From NCBI RefSeq assembly GCF_024363565.1, contig NZ_JAJEKE010000001.1, positions 527,965-591,964 of the forward strand: 64,000 nt of DNA. Reading direction: 5' to 3'. The translations under genes and the position numbers were made by a program. Below are positions 44,274-52,663 of this stretch, piece after piece; the first letter of the stretch is position 1, and the number at the start of each line of letters is the position of its first letter. This DNA comes from Lutispora saccharofermentans (lineage in GTDB: Bacteria > Bacillota > Clostridia > Lutisporales > Lutisporaceae). The notes below the pieces were generated by a model. It ran no database searches. It worked only from the letters and a program-made list of their open reading frames with translations, and was not told where the DNA came from.

Positions 44274-45611
44274 TCACTTGGACTGCGCTTTTTTGCGCTT
44301 AGCCAAAATCTCTCTTTTAGCAACCCTGATAGAATCCACCAAAGGTCTCTTGGCAGGGCACACAAAAGAGCAAGAGCCGCATTCTATGCAGTCCATAGCA
44401 TTTACTTCCTCGGCTTGATCAAATTTATCCTGAAGAGAGTAATTGCTTATATGCAAAGGCATAAGGTCGATAGGACATACCGTCACACATTTTCCGCATC
44501 TGATGCAATTTGAAGGCTCAGGCAGCTTTGCATCCTCTTCTGCCAAAACCAATATGCCTGAGGTTCCTTTAATGACCGGTATATCTATAGAAAACTGAGC
44601 AATACCCATCATGGGGCCGCCTGCAATCACTTTCCCTACGCTGCCGGAAAATCCGCCGCATTCATCAATAACTTCTCTGAAGGATGTCCCAACTTTGACC
44701 AGTAAATTTTTCGGAGTTTTCACCCCTTTACCCGTCACGGTTACAATCCTCTGAATCAAAGGCATCCCTGTTCTGACAGCATCAGCTATGGCAGCGGCAG
44801 TTCCTACATTGTTTACTACAACACCTACATCTGCAGGCAGTCCGCCGCTCGGCACTTCTCTTCCTGTGCAGGCATATATCAACTGTTTCTCCGCTCCTTG
44901 AGGATACTTGGTCTTGAGGGCTACAACTTCAATACCTTTTTCATCCTTTGCAGCATTATATATTGCTTCCAGCGCATCAGGCTTATTTGTTTCAATGCCT
45001 ATGAAACCTTTATTGACATTTAAAGCCTTCATCAAAGCCTTTAAACCGAACACAACTGCTTCCGGGTTTTCCAGCATCAGCCTATGATCGGATGTCAAAT
45101 AGGGTTCGCATTCTGCACCGTTTAATATTATCGTATCAACTGTTTTTCCCGGGGGCAAAGCCAGCTTTACATGAGTAGGAAAGGTTGCTCCACCCATGCC
45201 TACTATTCCGGCATCCTTGATAATTTCCTTAAGCTGCTCTGATGATAAATTTTCAATATCTCCTTTAGGTGTAACAGTCTCCGATAATGTTTCCTGCATA
45301 TCATTTTGAATTACGACACAGGTTGTTTTAGTTCCGCCTGAATAAAGTCTGGGTTCTATTGAAATCACTTTTCCAGATACACTTGAGTGTATCGGAGATG
45401 ACACAAAACCTTTAGCTTCGCCAATTTTCTGCCCAACCTTTACTTCATCACCAACCTTGACAGTTGGCTCGCAAGGTGCACCTATATGCTGCTGCATTGG
45501 TATTACAACAACCTCCGGTGATTTAGCCTTTATAACGGCCAGTTTTTCTGTTGCTTCCTTGCTGTGTGGCGGATGAGTTCCTCCCTTAAAGGAAAGCGTT
45601 CTTATATTCAT
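44274..45611 (-). CDS. rnfC: Rnf complex subunit C (NADH-binding flavin and iron-sulfur subunit)
   Basis: A 445-residue peripheral subunit that hands electrons to NAD+. It has the family start TLSFKGGTHPPHSKE, an NADH/FMN Rossmann-like part similar to NuoF (GMGGATFPTHVKL, NGAECEPYLTSDHR), an SLBB segment and two 4Fe-4S motifs at the end (CIRCGKCVTVCP, CIECGSCSFVCP). First gene of the operon. I use ATG 45611 (eight bases after AAGGGG) rather than GTG 45620. Confidence 0.95.
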   Translation of the reverse strand: MNIRTLSFKGGTHPPHSKEATEKLAVIKAKSPEVVVIPMQQHIGAPCEPTVKVGDEVKVGQKIGEAKGFVSSPIHSSVSGKVISIEPRLYSGGTKTTCVVIQNDMQETLSETVTPKGDIENLSSEQLKEIIKDAGIVGMGGATFPTHVKLALPPGKTVDTIILNGAECEPYLTSDHRLMLENPEAVVFGLKALMKALNVNKGFIGIETNKPDALEAIYNAAKDEKGIEVVALKTKYPQGAEKQLIYACTGREVPSGGLPADVGVVVNNVGTAAAIADAVRTGMPLIQRIVTVTGKGVKTPKNLLVKVGTSFREVIDECGGFSGSVGKVIAGGPMMGIAQFSIDIPVIKGTSGILVLAEEDAKLPEPSNCIRCGKCVTVCPIDLMPLHISNYSLQDKFDQAEEVNAMDCIECGSCSFVCPAKRPLVDSIRVAKREILAKRKKAQSK

Positions 45612-45958
45612 TTTACTCACCCCTTATATTATAAAAGAATTACAAAATTAATGCTGTAATTTTAGAACAAACCCACAAATTGTTTCTATTCGACACCCCT
45701 ATTCAAAATCCTTTTCAGCCTATGAAAAACAAAAAGTTTATTATTTAACAAACGTTAGCTTTGTCAATAAATCCTTTAGAGTTTGTTTTTTATACTTACT
45801 AAATTATAATGCTTTACAAACATAAATTCAATCACTGTAAAAATATGCATGTGGTTTCATCACAATCTAAAACAAAAGCATTATATAGAATAATAATCAC
45901 CTCTGCTACTAATGCTAATCATTATTAACAGTATTCTAAGGAGAGTGACTCAAATTAT
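45612..45958. other. rnf upstream region
   Basis: No gene seen in these 347 bases. They hold the rnf promoter (45803-45831), a leader of about 190 bases with AT-rich sequence and no clear riboswitch, and the unmapped promoter of the rightward DUF3189 gene. Confidence 0.6.
45803..45831 (-). promoter_or_regulatory. probable sigma-A promoter of the rnf operon
   Basis: Minus strand: TTGAAT (45831-45826), 17-base spacer, TATAAT (45808-45803). The start of transcription would be near 45797, leaving a leader of about 185 bases before rnfC. Confidence 0.6.
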
Positions 45959-46495
45959 ATGGTAATAATCTACAATTGCTATGGTGGTACACATTCTTCA
46001 ATTTTAAGCTCTGCAGTTCATATGAAATTCCTGCCTTCTGATAGAATACCTTCTGATGAAGAAATTTTGAATCTTAAATATTTTAACAAATTAACGTATA
46101 AGGATATGGGCAGGCTGATATTCCATGGTAAAGACGAGTATGGAAACAGTGTCTATACTATAGGAAGGGGCACCTCAAAAGCATTGGTGCCCGCTATGAG
46201 AAGCTTGCTGTTGAATTTATACAATGAATGCGGAATAAACGAAAGCTTTTTCTTTATAAATTCCTCTCCAACAGTGCCTTTGCCTATGACCTTCGGAGGT
46301 TTTTTTTCCAGAGGCCTTGGCATAAATATAATAGGAGTTCCTCTATTGCTCCTCGGAACAAAAAAAGCTTGGCCTGAAATATTGAAGCTTGTTGATAGAA
46401 CAAAAAAAATATGCTGCGAAACGCCAGAATCACCTATAATCATTGATATAGACGCAAAAGGCCGGCTGAGCCGAATTAGCCCTGCCGACCTATGA
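45959..46495 (+). CDS. DUF3189 family protein
   Basis: A 178-residue protein with no known function. It opens with the family signature VIIYNCYGGTHSSILSSAVH and continues SDRIPSDEEILNL and KDEYGNSVYTIGRG. No membrane segments. AAGGAG lies rather far (about 15 bases) before the ATG, so the exact start is uncertain. It is the only rightward gene between rnf and nuoF, convergent with nuoF by a 20-base gap and divergent from rnfC. Confidence 0.8.
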   Translation: MVIIYNCYGGTHSSILSSAVHMKFLPSDRIPSDEEILNLKYFNKLTYKDMGRLIFHGKDEYGNSVYTIGRGTSKALVPAMRSLLLNLYNECGINESFFFINSSPTVPLPMTFGGFFSRGLGINIIGVPLLLLGTKKAWPEILKLVDRTKKICCETPESPIIIDIDAKGRLSRISPADL

Positions 46496-46515
46496 ACATA
46501 ATATTTTTTATTCTA

Positions 46516-48309
46516 TTATCCTCTGGAAATAGCCTTGAATGGGCATTTCTCCATACAAGCGCCGCATTTAATGCACTTTTCCTGATCAATAACATATGGA
46601 GTCTTCGGCTTACCTGATATTGCTGATACAGGACATTGTTTTGCACAAATTCCGCAGGCTTTACATTTTTCTTCGGAGATCCTGTATTGCAGCAATGCCT
46701 GGCATACACCTGCAGGACATCTCTTTTCTCTTATATGGGCTTCATATTCATCTCTGAAGTATCTCAATGTAGATAACACGGGGTTAGGGGCAGTTTGTCC
46801 CAATGCACAAAGAGCTGAGTTCTTAATATTTTTTGCAAGGGTTTCCAGTTTTGCAATGTCGCCTTCTTCTCCTTTGCCCTTTGTGATCCTATCCAGTATT
46901 TCATACATTCTCTTAGTGCCTTCTCTGCAAGGTGTACATTTTCCGCAGGATTCATCTACGGTAAATTCCAGGAAGAACTTAGCTATGTCAACCATACAGT
47001 TATCTTCGTCCATAACGATGAGTCCGCCGGATCCCATCATAGAACCAAGAGCAGTCAGATTATCATAATCTATGGGCACATCAAGCTTCTCTCCAGGTAT
47101 ACAGCCGCCTGACGGTCCGCCTGTCTGAGCTGCTTTAAAGGCTTTGCCGTTGGGGCAACCTCCGCCTATCTCGTATATTATTTCTCTCATGGTTGTACCC
47201 ATGGGAACTTCCACCAGTCCGGTGTGATTAATCTTACCGCCAAGTGCAAACACTTTAGTGCCCTTTGATTTTTCTGTTCCCATAGAGGCAAACCACTCGG
47301 GTCCGTTATTAATGATCTGGCAAATATTGGCGTAAGTTTCAACGTTATTCAACAAGGTGGGCTTTCCAAATAAACCTTTAACTGCCGGGAAAGGAGGCCT
47401 CGGCCTAGGCATTCCTCTTTGGCCTTCTATGGAAGCCAGCAAGGCTGTTTCTTCGCCGCACACGAAAGCTCCTGCTCCAAGTCTCAATTCTATATCAAAG
47501 CTAAAGTCTGTTCCCAATATGTTCTTTCCAAGCAATCCATAAGCTCTTGCCTGATTGATGGCTATTCCAAGACGTTTAACCGCGATTGGATATTCGGCTC
47601 TGACATATATATAGCCCTGACTGCCCCCGACAGCATAGCCTGCTATTGTCATAGCCTCCAATACGGAATGGGGGTCTCCTTCCAGAACGCTTCTGTCCAT
47701 GAATGCTCCCGGGTCGCCTTCGTCAGCATTGCAGCATACATATTTTATATCGCCTTGTGCTTTTGCAGTGAACTCCCATTTCATTCCTGTTGAGAAGCCG
47801 GCGCCGCCTCTGCCTCTGAGGCCTGATCTCTTTACTATATCAATAACTTCTTCAGGCTTTAGCTCAGTCAAGCACCTTGATAGAGCCTTATATCCGTCAA
47901 AAGCTATATATTCATCTATGTTTTCAGGGTTTATAACACCGCAATTTCTTAGTGCAACCCTGTGCTGTTTCTTATAGAAGTTTACTTCATTTATTGATTT
48001 TATTCTGTCTTCCGCAACAGTCTCAGCATAAAGAAGCCTCTTAACAACTCTGCCCTTTACAAGATGCTCCTTTACGATTTCTTCTATGTCTTCCGGCTTA
48101 ACAAGGCTGTAGAAAGAAGCTTCAGGATATATGATGACTATCGGTCCAAGAGCGCATAAGCCAAAGCAGCCGGTTCTCTCAACAATTACCTCTTCATCAA
48201 GACCATGCATTTTGATCTGCTCTTCAAAATTTTTTGCTATCTGCTCCGAATTAGAAGATGAACAGCCGGTTCCTCTGCAAATCATGACATGGGAGCGATA
48301 CATTTTCAT
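46516..48309 (-). CDS. NuoF/HydB/HndC-like NADH-binding flavoprotein subunit
   Basis: FMN- and NAD(H)-binding subunit of a bifurcating hydrogenase or similar NADH-ferredoxin enzyme. The 597-residue product has a thioredoxin-like 2Fe-2S domain (CRGTGC and TGCFGLC), the NADH/FMN core (GLRGRGGAGFSTGMKW and CNADEGDPGAFMDR), an SLBB region, the 4Fe-4S site ESCGKCTPCREG, and two C-terminal ferredoxin motifs (CKACGICAKQCP, CIKCGACMEKCP). This full layout is that of HydB. Last gene of its operon; a catalytic hydA does not follow. Confidence 0.94.
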   Translation of the reverse strand: MKMYRSHVMICRGTGCSSSNSEQIAKNFEEQIKMHGLDEEVIVERTGCFGLCALGPIVIIYPEASFYSLVKPEDIEEIVKEHLVKGRVVKRLLYAETVAEDRIKSINEVNFYKKQHRVALRNCGVINPENIDEYIAFDGYKALSRCLTELKPEEVIDIVKRSGLRGRGGAGFSTGMKWEFTAKAQGDIKYVCCNADEGDPGAFMDRSVLEGDPHSVLEAMTIAGYAVGGSQGYIYVRAEYPIAVKRLGIAINQARAYGLLGKNILGTDFSFDIELRLGAGAFVCGEETALLASIEGQRGMPRPRPPFPAVKGLFGKPTLLNNVETYANICQIINNGPEWFASMGTEKSKGTKVFALGGKINHTGLVEVPMGTTMREIIYEIGGGCPNGKAFKAAQTGGPSGGCIPGEKLDVPIDYDNLTALGSMMGSGGLIVMDEDNCMVDIAKFFLEFTVDESCGKCTPCREGTKRMYEILDRITKGKGEEGDIAKLETLAKNIKNSALCALGQTAPNPVLSTLRYFRDEYEAHIREKRCPAGVCQALLQYRISEEKCKACGICAKQCPVSAISGKPKTPYVIDQEKCIKCGACMEKCPFKAISRG

Positions 48310-48348
48310 TCCATATTACCTCCTCATTGTTTGCTAACCTTAAATCTA

Positions 48349-48717
48349 TTAGTTTTCTTCTGCTCCTACAGTGTATTCTTGAACAATCTTGCCTTTCATA
48401 ACATGTTCATTCACTACCCTGATAGCTTTCGAAGGATTCATTTTTACATAAGTTACTTTTTCTTCTCCCGGCTTATATACTTCTACAATAGGCTCGAGCC
48501 TGCACATACCTATGCATCCGGTTTGTGCAACGACAACATCTGCCAGTTCATTTTTCTTTATCTCATCCATAATTGCCACAAGAACCGGTCTGGCTCCCGC
48601 AGCAATGCCGCATGTAGCCATGCCTACAACTACTCTGGTTCCTGGTTGATCTTTTCTTAAATTGATTGTATCATAGGTTCTTTTTCTGATTTCCTCTAAA
48701 TCTTTAATTGATTTCAT
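48349..48717 (-). CDS. HndB-like thioredoxin-fold 2Fe-2S ferredoxin-domain protein
   Basis: A 122-residue protein found between NuoE- and NuoF-like subunits in clostridial hydrogenase operons. The fold resembles the 2Fe-2S domain of NuoE, but only three cysteines are present at ligand-like places: Cys36 in ATCGIAAGAR and Cys68 and Cys72 in TGCIGMC. A normal 2Fe-2S site needs four, so cluster binding may need another ligand. Overlaps the upstream HATPase gene by four bases. Confidence 0.85.
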   Translation of the reverse strand: MKSIKDLEEIRKRTYDTINLRKDQPGTRVVVGMATCGIAAGARPVLVAIMDEIKKNELADVVVAQTGCIGMCRLEPIVEVYKPGEEKVTYVKMNPSKAIRVVNEHVMKGKIVQEYTVGAEEN

Positions 48718-49268
48718 ATTCTTGCACCTCCATTTAAACTATTGAAACCTTCCTCCAAAAATCCCTTTATCCATGAGATAACCTGGGGCTCATTGATAGG
48801 TACTTCCCCTAAAATACGCTTTATTTCCCTGGTATCAAAATTAAACTCGTTTTCGTTTATTTTATGATTATATATAAGATCTATCTCCGGATTGCCTATC
48901 ACTATAGCAATTATAGTGTCAACCATATTTCCCAGCGGTGCCCTGTCTATATGACTATGCTTGAACCAGGCAATAACTTTGGTACCTTTTCCTTTATCGG
49001 ACTGAATCTCCAAATCTCCTTGACATCGGGTGCACGCTTTATAGAGCAAAGGCACTCCCAAGCCTACTTTTCTGGTTTTTCTCCCTGTGATAAAGGGATC
49101 TTTTATTCTTTCTGCTAATTCCTTGTCCATTCCGTGTCCATTATCGATCACTTCAATAGAGAAAATATCTGTCGTTAAATCCTCAACAATGTTTATAGTA
49201 ATTAAGCTGGCCTTCGCAGCAATAGAATTTTGAACGATATCAAGTATATGAAGAGACAATTCCTTCAT
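48714..49268 (-). CDS. HATPase-domain protein without kinase dimerisation domain
   Basis: A 184-residue protein with a GHKL ATP-binding fold: N box near LDIVQNSIAA, G1 box IEVIDNGHGMD, G2 box VGLGVPLLYKAC, then a G3-like GKGTKVIAWF. It lacks the phospho-accepting histidine domain of true sensor kinases, so it may act on, or be held by, a partner. It is co-encoded with NuoE- and HndB-like genes as in many Clostridia. Likely regulatory, not part of electron transfer. Confidence 0.85.
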   Translation of the reverse strand: MKELSLHILDIVQNSIAAKASLITINIVEDLTTDIFSIEVIDNGHGMDKELAERIKDPFITGRKTRKVGLGVPLLYKACTRCQGDLEIQSDKGKGTKVIAWFKHSHIDRAPLGNMVDTIIAIVIGNPEIDLIYNHKINENEFNFDTREIKRILGEVPINEPQVISWIKGFLEEGFNSLNGGARI

Positions 49269-49279
49269 GACAAAACCTA

Positions 49280-49753
49280 TTACTGATACTTTTTCAATAT
49301 ATCCGGTATATCATCGGGAACAAGCTTGCCGTATACGTCTTCTCCTATCATCATAACAGGCGCAAGCCCGCAGCATCCCAAGCATCTGGTAGCCTCCAGT
49401 GTGAATTTGTTATCTGCGGTAGTTTCTCCCGGTTTAACTTTAAGCTCTTTTTGGAGTCTTTCAAAAACTAATTGAGCACTTTTTACATAACAAGCTGTCC
49501 CCAAGCATACCCCTATTGTATGCTCACCTCTGGGTTTGAGTGTGAATCTGGAGTAAAAAGTTGCTACTCCGTAGATTTCCGCCATCGGAATGTTCAGTTC
49601 TTTTGATATTCTCTTTTGAGCCTCTTCAGGAATGTATCCAAAAAGCTCTTGAGTCTCATGAAGAACAGGCATTAAGCCGCCTTGCTGGTTTCTATGGTTT
49701 TCGATTATTTGGTCCAGCTTCTCCATCTTTTCTTTCATTTCAAGCTCGTTCAT
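49280..49753 (-). CDS. NuoE/HydC-like 2Fe-2S subunit
   Basis: The small 2Fe-2S subunit that pairs with HydB/NuoF. The 157-residue product has an N-terminal helical part (LDQIIENHRNQQGGLMPVLHETQELFGY) and a thioredoxin-like domain with four ligands in CLGTAC and CLGCCG. First gene of the nuoE-HATPase-hndB-nuoF operon, with AGGGAGGGG before the ATG and an operator-like palindrome in its promoter. Confidence 0.93.
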   Translation of the reverse strand: MNELEMKEKMEKLDQIIENHRNQQGGLMPVLHETQELFGYIPEEAQKRISKELNIPMAEIYGVATFYSRFTLKPRGEHTIGVCLGTACYVKSAQLVFERLQKELKVKPGETTADNKFTLEATRCLGCCGLAPVMMIGEDVYGKLVPDDIPDILKKYQ

Positions 49754-49777
49754 TAAAGAGTCCCCTCCCTAAAATAC

Positions 49778-49805
49778 ATTGTATATATTGACAAAAAACT
49801 GTCAA
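49778..49805 (-). promoter_or_regulatory. nuoE operon promoter overlapped by an 18-base palindrome
   Basis: Minus strand: TTGACA (49805-49800), 16-base spacer, TACAAT (49783-49778). The -35 is one half of the inverted repeat TTGACA-N6-TGTCAA at 49788-49805. The size and spacing suit an 18-base operator for a dimeric repressor. It does not match the usual Rex half-site. Confidence 0.5.
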
Positions 49806-49868
49806 TTATTAACCCTATTTTTTATTGTAACATAACTAAATAAAAAATTTAACAATATTTAAAATTAA

Positions 49869-50594
49869 TTATAATTTTTTTTGGTTTGGGCATAATATAT
49901 CGAATAAGTTTGTAAAACTAAGAAATTCCATTTCGACAAAAAACTCTCTCTCGCTTATATCCCACAGGTAATGGGCATCTGAGGATATGATATAATCATA
50001 CTTCTTTAAAAAAGGATGCCTTTTCATTATGATCTCCGGGCTATCTTTTTTTGAAAGCTCCACAGTTTTAACCTTCAGCGAAGGCGGAATAAATCCAAGG
50101 TTGGCAGTTATGCTATATGCAGGCCTGTCTACATGTGCAGGTATGCATACTCCGCCTAAGCCATTGGCCAGGATAAAAACATCGTTCACGGATAAAGCGC
50201 ATGAAGAGATGAGCAGTTTGTCTACCTTGCCTACGATTTGGTCTTCGGAATTCATGATGAGCTGCCGTCCAAAAACCTCTTCATTATTTGGTATATCAGG
50301 CAAACAATTATATATGATCTCATCAAGCTTCAAAGCGCTCTGCAGAGTTCTAAAAAGACATATGATGTGCACTTCCTCTTTTGTTTGAACCTCTATGCCA
50401 GGCACAATCATTAGCCCCTGCTTTTTGCCTACCTCAAGCACCGCAGGCAAATTTGCTGCGCTGTTGTGATCCGTCACTGCTATCATATCTAAGCCTTTTA
50501 AAAGCGCCATATTGACTATGTTATTAGGGGTCATATCTTCATCGCCGCAAGGCGATAAAGCAGAATGAATATGCAAATCAACTGCGAATTTCAT
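49869..50594 (-). CDS. PHP-domain metal-dependent hydrolase
   Basis: A 241-residue PHP-type phosphoesterase. Metal motifs are DLHIHSALSPCGDEDMTP at the start, AVTDHNS near residue 41, a PGIEVQTKEEVHI stretch, IPAHVDRP near 155 and SSDAHY near 205. Family members hydrolyse phosphate esters of nucleotides or small metabolites. It is the last gene of the five-gene sensor operon and lies 115 bases before nuoE. Confidence 0.87.
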   Translation of the reverse strand: MKFAVDLHIHSALSPCGDEDMTPNNIVNMALLKGLDMIAVTDHNSAANLPAVLEVGKKQGLMIVPGIEVQTKEEVHIICLFRTLQSALKLDEIIYNCLPDIPNNEEVFGRQLIMNSEDQIVGKVDKLLISSCALSVNDVFILANGLGGVCIPAHVDRPAYSITANLGFIPPSLKVKTVELSKKDSPEIIMKRHPFLKKYDYIISSDAHYLWDISEREFFVEMEFLSFTNLFDILCPNQKKL

Positions 50595-50595
50595 A

Positions 50596-50934
50596 CTATT
50601 TACCTAATCCGGCATTTAATAATCCTTTAGCTATCAAAAAAGCGCTTTTATTGGAGACCAGAATCGGTATATCCTCATCTATTGCTTTTTTGATCGTATC
50701 CTCCTCTACTTCTGCAGCCTCAGCTATAATAACGGAAGAAAGCTCAAGCAAAGTAGCTACCGCAACAATATTAGTATGCGTTTGAATAGTGATCCATGCA
50801 TCTCCCCTCTGAGCATGAGACATAACCCAGCTCAAAAGATCACAAATATAAGCTCCGCTTACCTCGCGATCCATCCCGCATTCTCCGGTTAAAGGTTTAA
50901 GCTCCAATCTTTCACACATTTCTCTGACTGTCAT
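50596..50934 (-). CDS. DRTGG-domain protein (second of two)
   Basis: A 112-residue stand-alone DRTGG domain, a fold also found beside CBS domains and in phosphotransacetylase-linked proteins. It shares layout with the 52664 protein: an MCERLELKPLTG start, GAYICDLLSWVMSHA centre, and a C-terminal ILVSNKSAFLIAKGL helix. Role unknown; probably ligand-sensing. One base separates it from the PHP gene. Confidence 0.8.
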   Translation of the reverse strand: MTVREMCERLELKPLTGECGMDREVSGAYICDLLSWVMSHAQRGDAWITIQTHTNIVAVATLLELSSVIIAEAAEVEEDTIKKAIDEDIPILVSNKSAFLIAKGLLNAGLGK

Positions 50935-50949
50935 CTTAAATGCACTCCT

Positions 50950-52227
50950 CTAACTTTTTCTATTTTTAAAGCCATTCATAGTTTTGATCATACATACTGC
51001 CCTGCTGTTTTCTCCTTTTACAATGTCCTCTGCAAAAGCTCTGCAGGTTGGAGAACCGCATATTCCGCAATCCAAACCGGGTAATCCCTTTAGTATCTCG
51101 GTAACAAACTCCATCTTTTGAATGGACTTGGCTATATCCTTGTCAAGCATCATAACAGGTTTAGGCTCTATCTTTTCCGTCAACCTGATAAACCCGCTTT
51201 CATACATCTCTATAAACTTGTTCAGTTCTTCTGCAGTATGCTTGGTATCCTCTACCTTTCTTGAATATTTCATTATTCTGTTCTTAGCAATAAAAGAATT
51301 CTGGATAACCAGGGGCCCGCCCACACATCCCCCGGTACAAGCAGAGCATTCGATAAACTCAACATCCTCCAGTTTGCCAAGCTCTATTTCCTCAAGAACC
51401 CTTATGACATCATGAATACCGTCTACGGCAAGGTAGTTTTCGATATTCAAAGCCTCTGCCTGACCTCCGGCAATAGGCCAGAATAAAGATTCCTTTGTAC
51501 TCGTGCCCATATTGGGCGTGTTATGGGTTACCAAATTCCGCACGATCTCTCCATATATCTCCTTCATGGAAATTGCACCATTAACATAGGATTTGCTTAT
51601 TCCTAAAGGGTTTCTAATACTGGTAACCCTTGCAGTACATGGAGTAATGAAAAAAATACCTATATCTTCAAGGCTCAAGCCAATTCTCTTGGATGCCTCT
51701 GTCTTTGCAATCCTGGCAGTTATTTCTATGGGCGTTTCAATATCAATTATATTAGGGATCAAATCCGGAAACCTCATTTGTATCAGTCTTATAACAGCCG
51801 GACAGGATGAATTGATTACAGGAACCTTTGTATCAGGTTTTTTGAGCAGGTATTCCTTTATCAAATGTATTGATATGTCTGCCCCCACAGTTCCTTCAAC
51901 CACTTCATCAAAACCTATTTTTTTAATGGCTCCCAGCATATCGCTTATGCCTATATTGGAAGGAAACTGTCCATATATCGTTAATGAAGGTATTGCTATG
52001 CTGTATTTATATTTTTTTATCATGCTCAATTCATCTGTTATGGCACTCTTAGCATGATTTGGGCATATTTTTATGCATTCACCGCAGTCTATGCATCTTT
52101 CAGGAATTATTTTAGCCTTTCCGTCTCTCACCCTTATGGCTTCAGTAGGACAAACTTTAAGACAGCTGGTACAACCTATGCATCTATCTTCTCGCAATAT
52201 AACTGAATGGTTATATTCTTCGCCCAT
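50950..52227 (-). CDS. FeFe-hydrogenase-like sensor protein (group D / HydS-like)
   Basis: A 425-residue relative of FeFe hydrogenases. Two N-terminal 4Fe-4S motifs (Cys16-26 CIGCTSCLKVC, Cys45-55 CIDCGECIKIC), an H-cluster core, and a C-terminal cluster motif (CGICGSPTC). The four H-cluster cysteines appear present: Cys142 (L1), Cys197 (L2 TPCTAR), Cys297 and Cys301 (L3 ECSACTGGC). The catalytic proton-relay cysteine of group A enzymes is Ser141, and the neighbouring residues differ too. With ATPase, DRTGG and PHP partners, this fits a hydrogen sensor rather than a turnover enzyme. Activity is unproven. Confidence 0.85.
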   Translation of the reverse strand: MGEEYNHSVILREDRCIGCTSCLKVCPTEAIRVRDGKAKIIPERCIDCGECIKICPNHAKSAITDELSMIKKYKYSIAIPSLTIYGQFPSNIGISDMLGAIKKIGFDEVVEGTVGADISIHLIKEYLLKKPDTKVPVINSSCPAVIRLIQMRFPDLIPNIIDIETPIEITARIAKTEASKRIGLSLEDIGIFFITPCTARVTSIRNPLGISKSYVNGAISMKEIYGEIVRNLVTHNTPNMGTSTKESLFWPIAGGQAEALNIENYLAVDGIHDVIRVLEEIELGKLEDVEFIECSACTGGCVGGPLVIQNSFIAKNRIMKYSRKVEDTKHTAEELNKFIEMYESGFIRLTEKIEPKPVMMLDKDIAKSIQKMEFVTEILKGLPGLDCGICGSPTCRAFAEDIVKGENSRAVCMIKTMNGFKNRKS

Positions 52228-52659
52228 TTAATCACCATCTTTCAGCATCATTTTCATCGTGATTACAGTACCCTTTCCAACAACGCTTTCAATATTAAAG
52301 CTATCTGAGCATTTTTTCATATTTGGCAGCCCCATTCCGGCTCCAAAGCCCATCTCTCTGATCCTTTCAGGGGCGGTGGAATATCCTTCTTTCATAGCAA
52401 GCTCGACATTTTCAATGCCTGGACCGCTATCCTTGGCAATTATTGTTATTGATTTCGGCTCAATACTGAAACTGATTATCCCTCCTAAAGAATGTATGAC
52501 TAAATTTATTTCTGCTTCGTATGCTCCTATCGCCACCCTTCTAATAATTCCTGAATCCATTCCAAGCTGTCTTAAAATTTTCTTTATTTTGCTCGAAGCC
52601 TCGCCGGCCCTTTCAAAATCATCCTTTTCAACCTGAAATTCATATGATATATTTCCCAT
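52228..52659 (-). CDS. RsbW-like ATP-binding (anti-sigma/serine kinase type) protein
   Basis: A 143-residue GHKL-fold protein of the RsbW/SpoIIAB class: N box AYEAEINLVIHS, G1 IIAKDSGPGIEN, G2 GFGAGMGLPNMKK. Such proteins bind sigma factors or phosphorylate anti-anti-sigma proteins; no such partner is encoded nearby, so it may instead act on the hydrogenase-like sensor next to it. It ends one base before that gene, a sign of tight co-translation. Confidence 0.86.
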   Translation of the reverse strand: MGNISYEFQVEKDDFERAGEASSKIKKILRQLGMDSGIIRRVAIGAYEAEINLVIHSLGGIISFSIEPKSITIIAKDSGPGIENVELAMKEGYSTAPERIREMGFGAGMGLPNMKKCSDSFNIESVVGKGTVITMKMMLKDGD

Positions 52660-52663
52660 ATCT

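Noticed and set aside
45689..45695. TTCGACA, a possible Spo0A box in the rnf leader
   Set aside because: A single seven-base match in AT-rich DNA, downstream of the likely promoter. Too weak to report.
49788..49805. Rex operator
   Set aside because: The half-sites (TTGACA/TGTCAA) do not match the TTGTTAA or TTGTGAA Rex pattern. Kept only as an unassigned palindrome.
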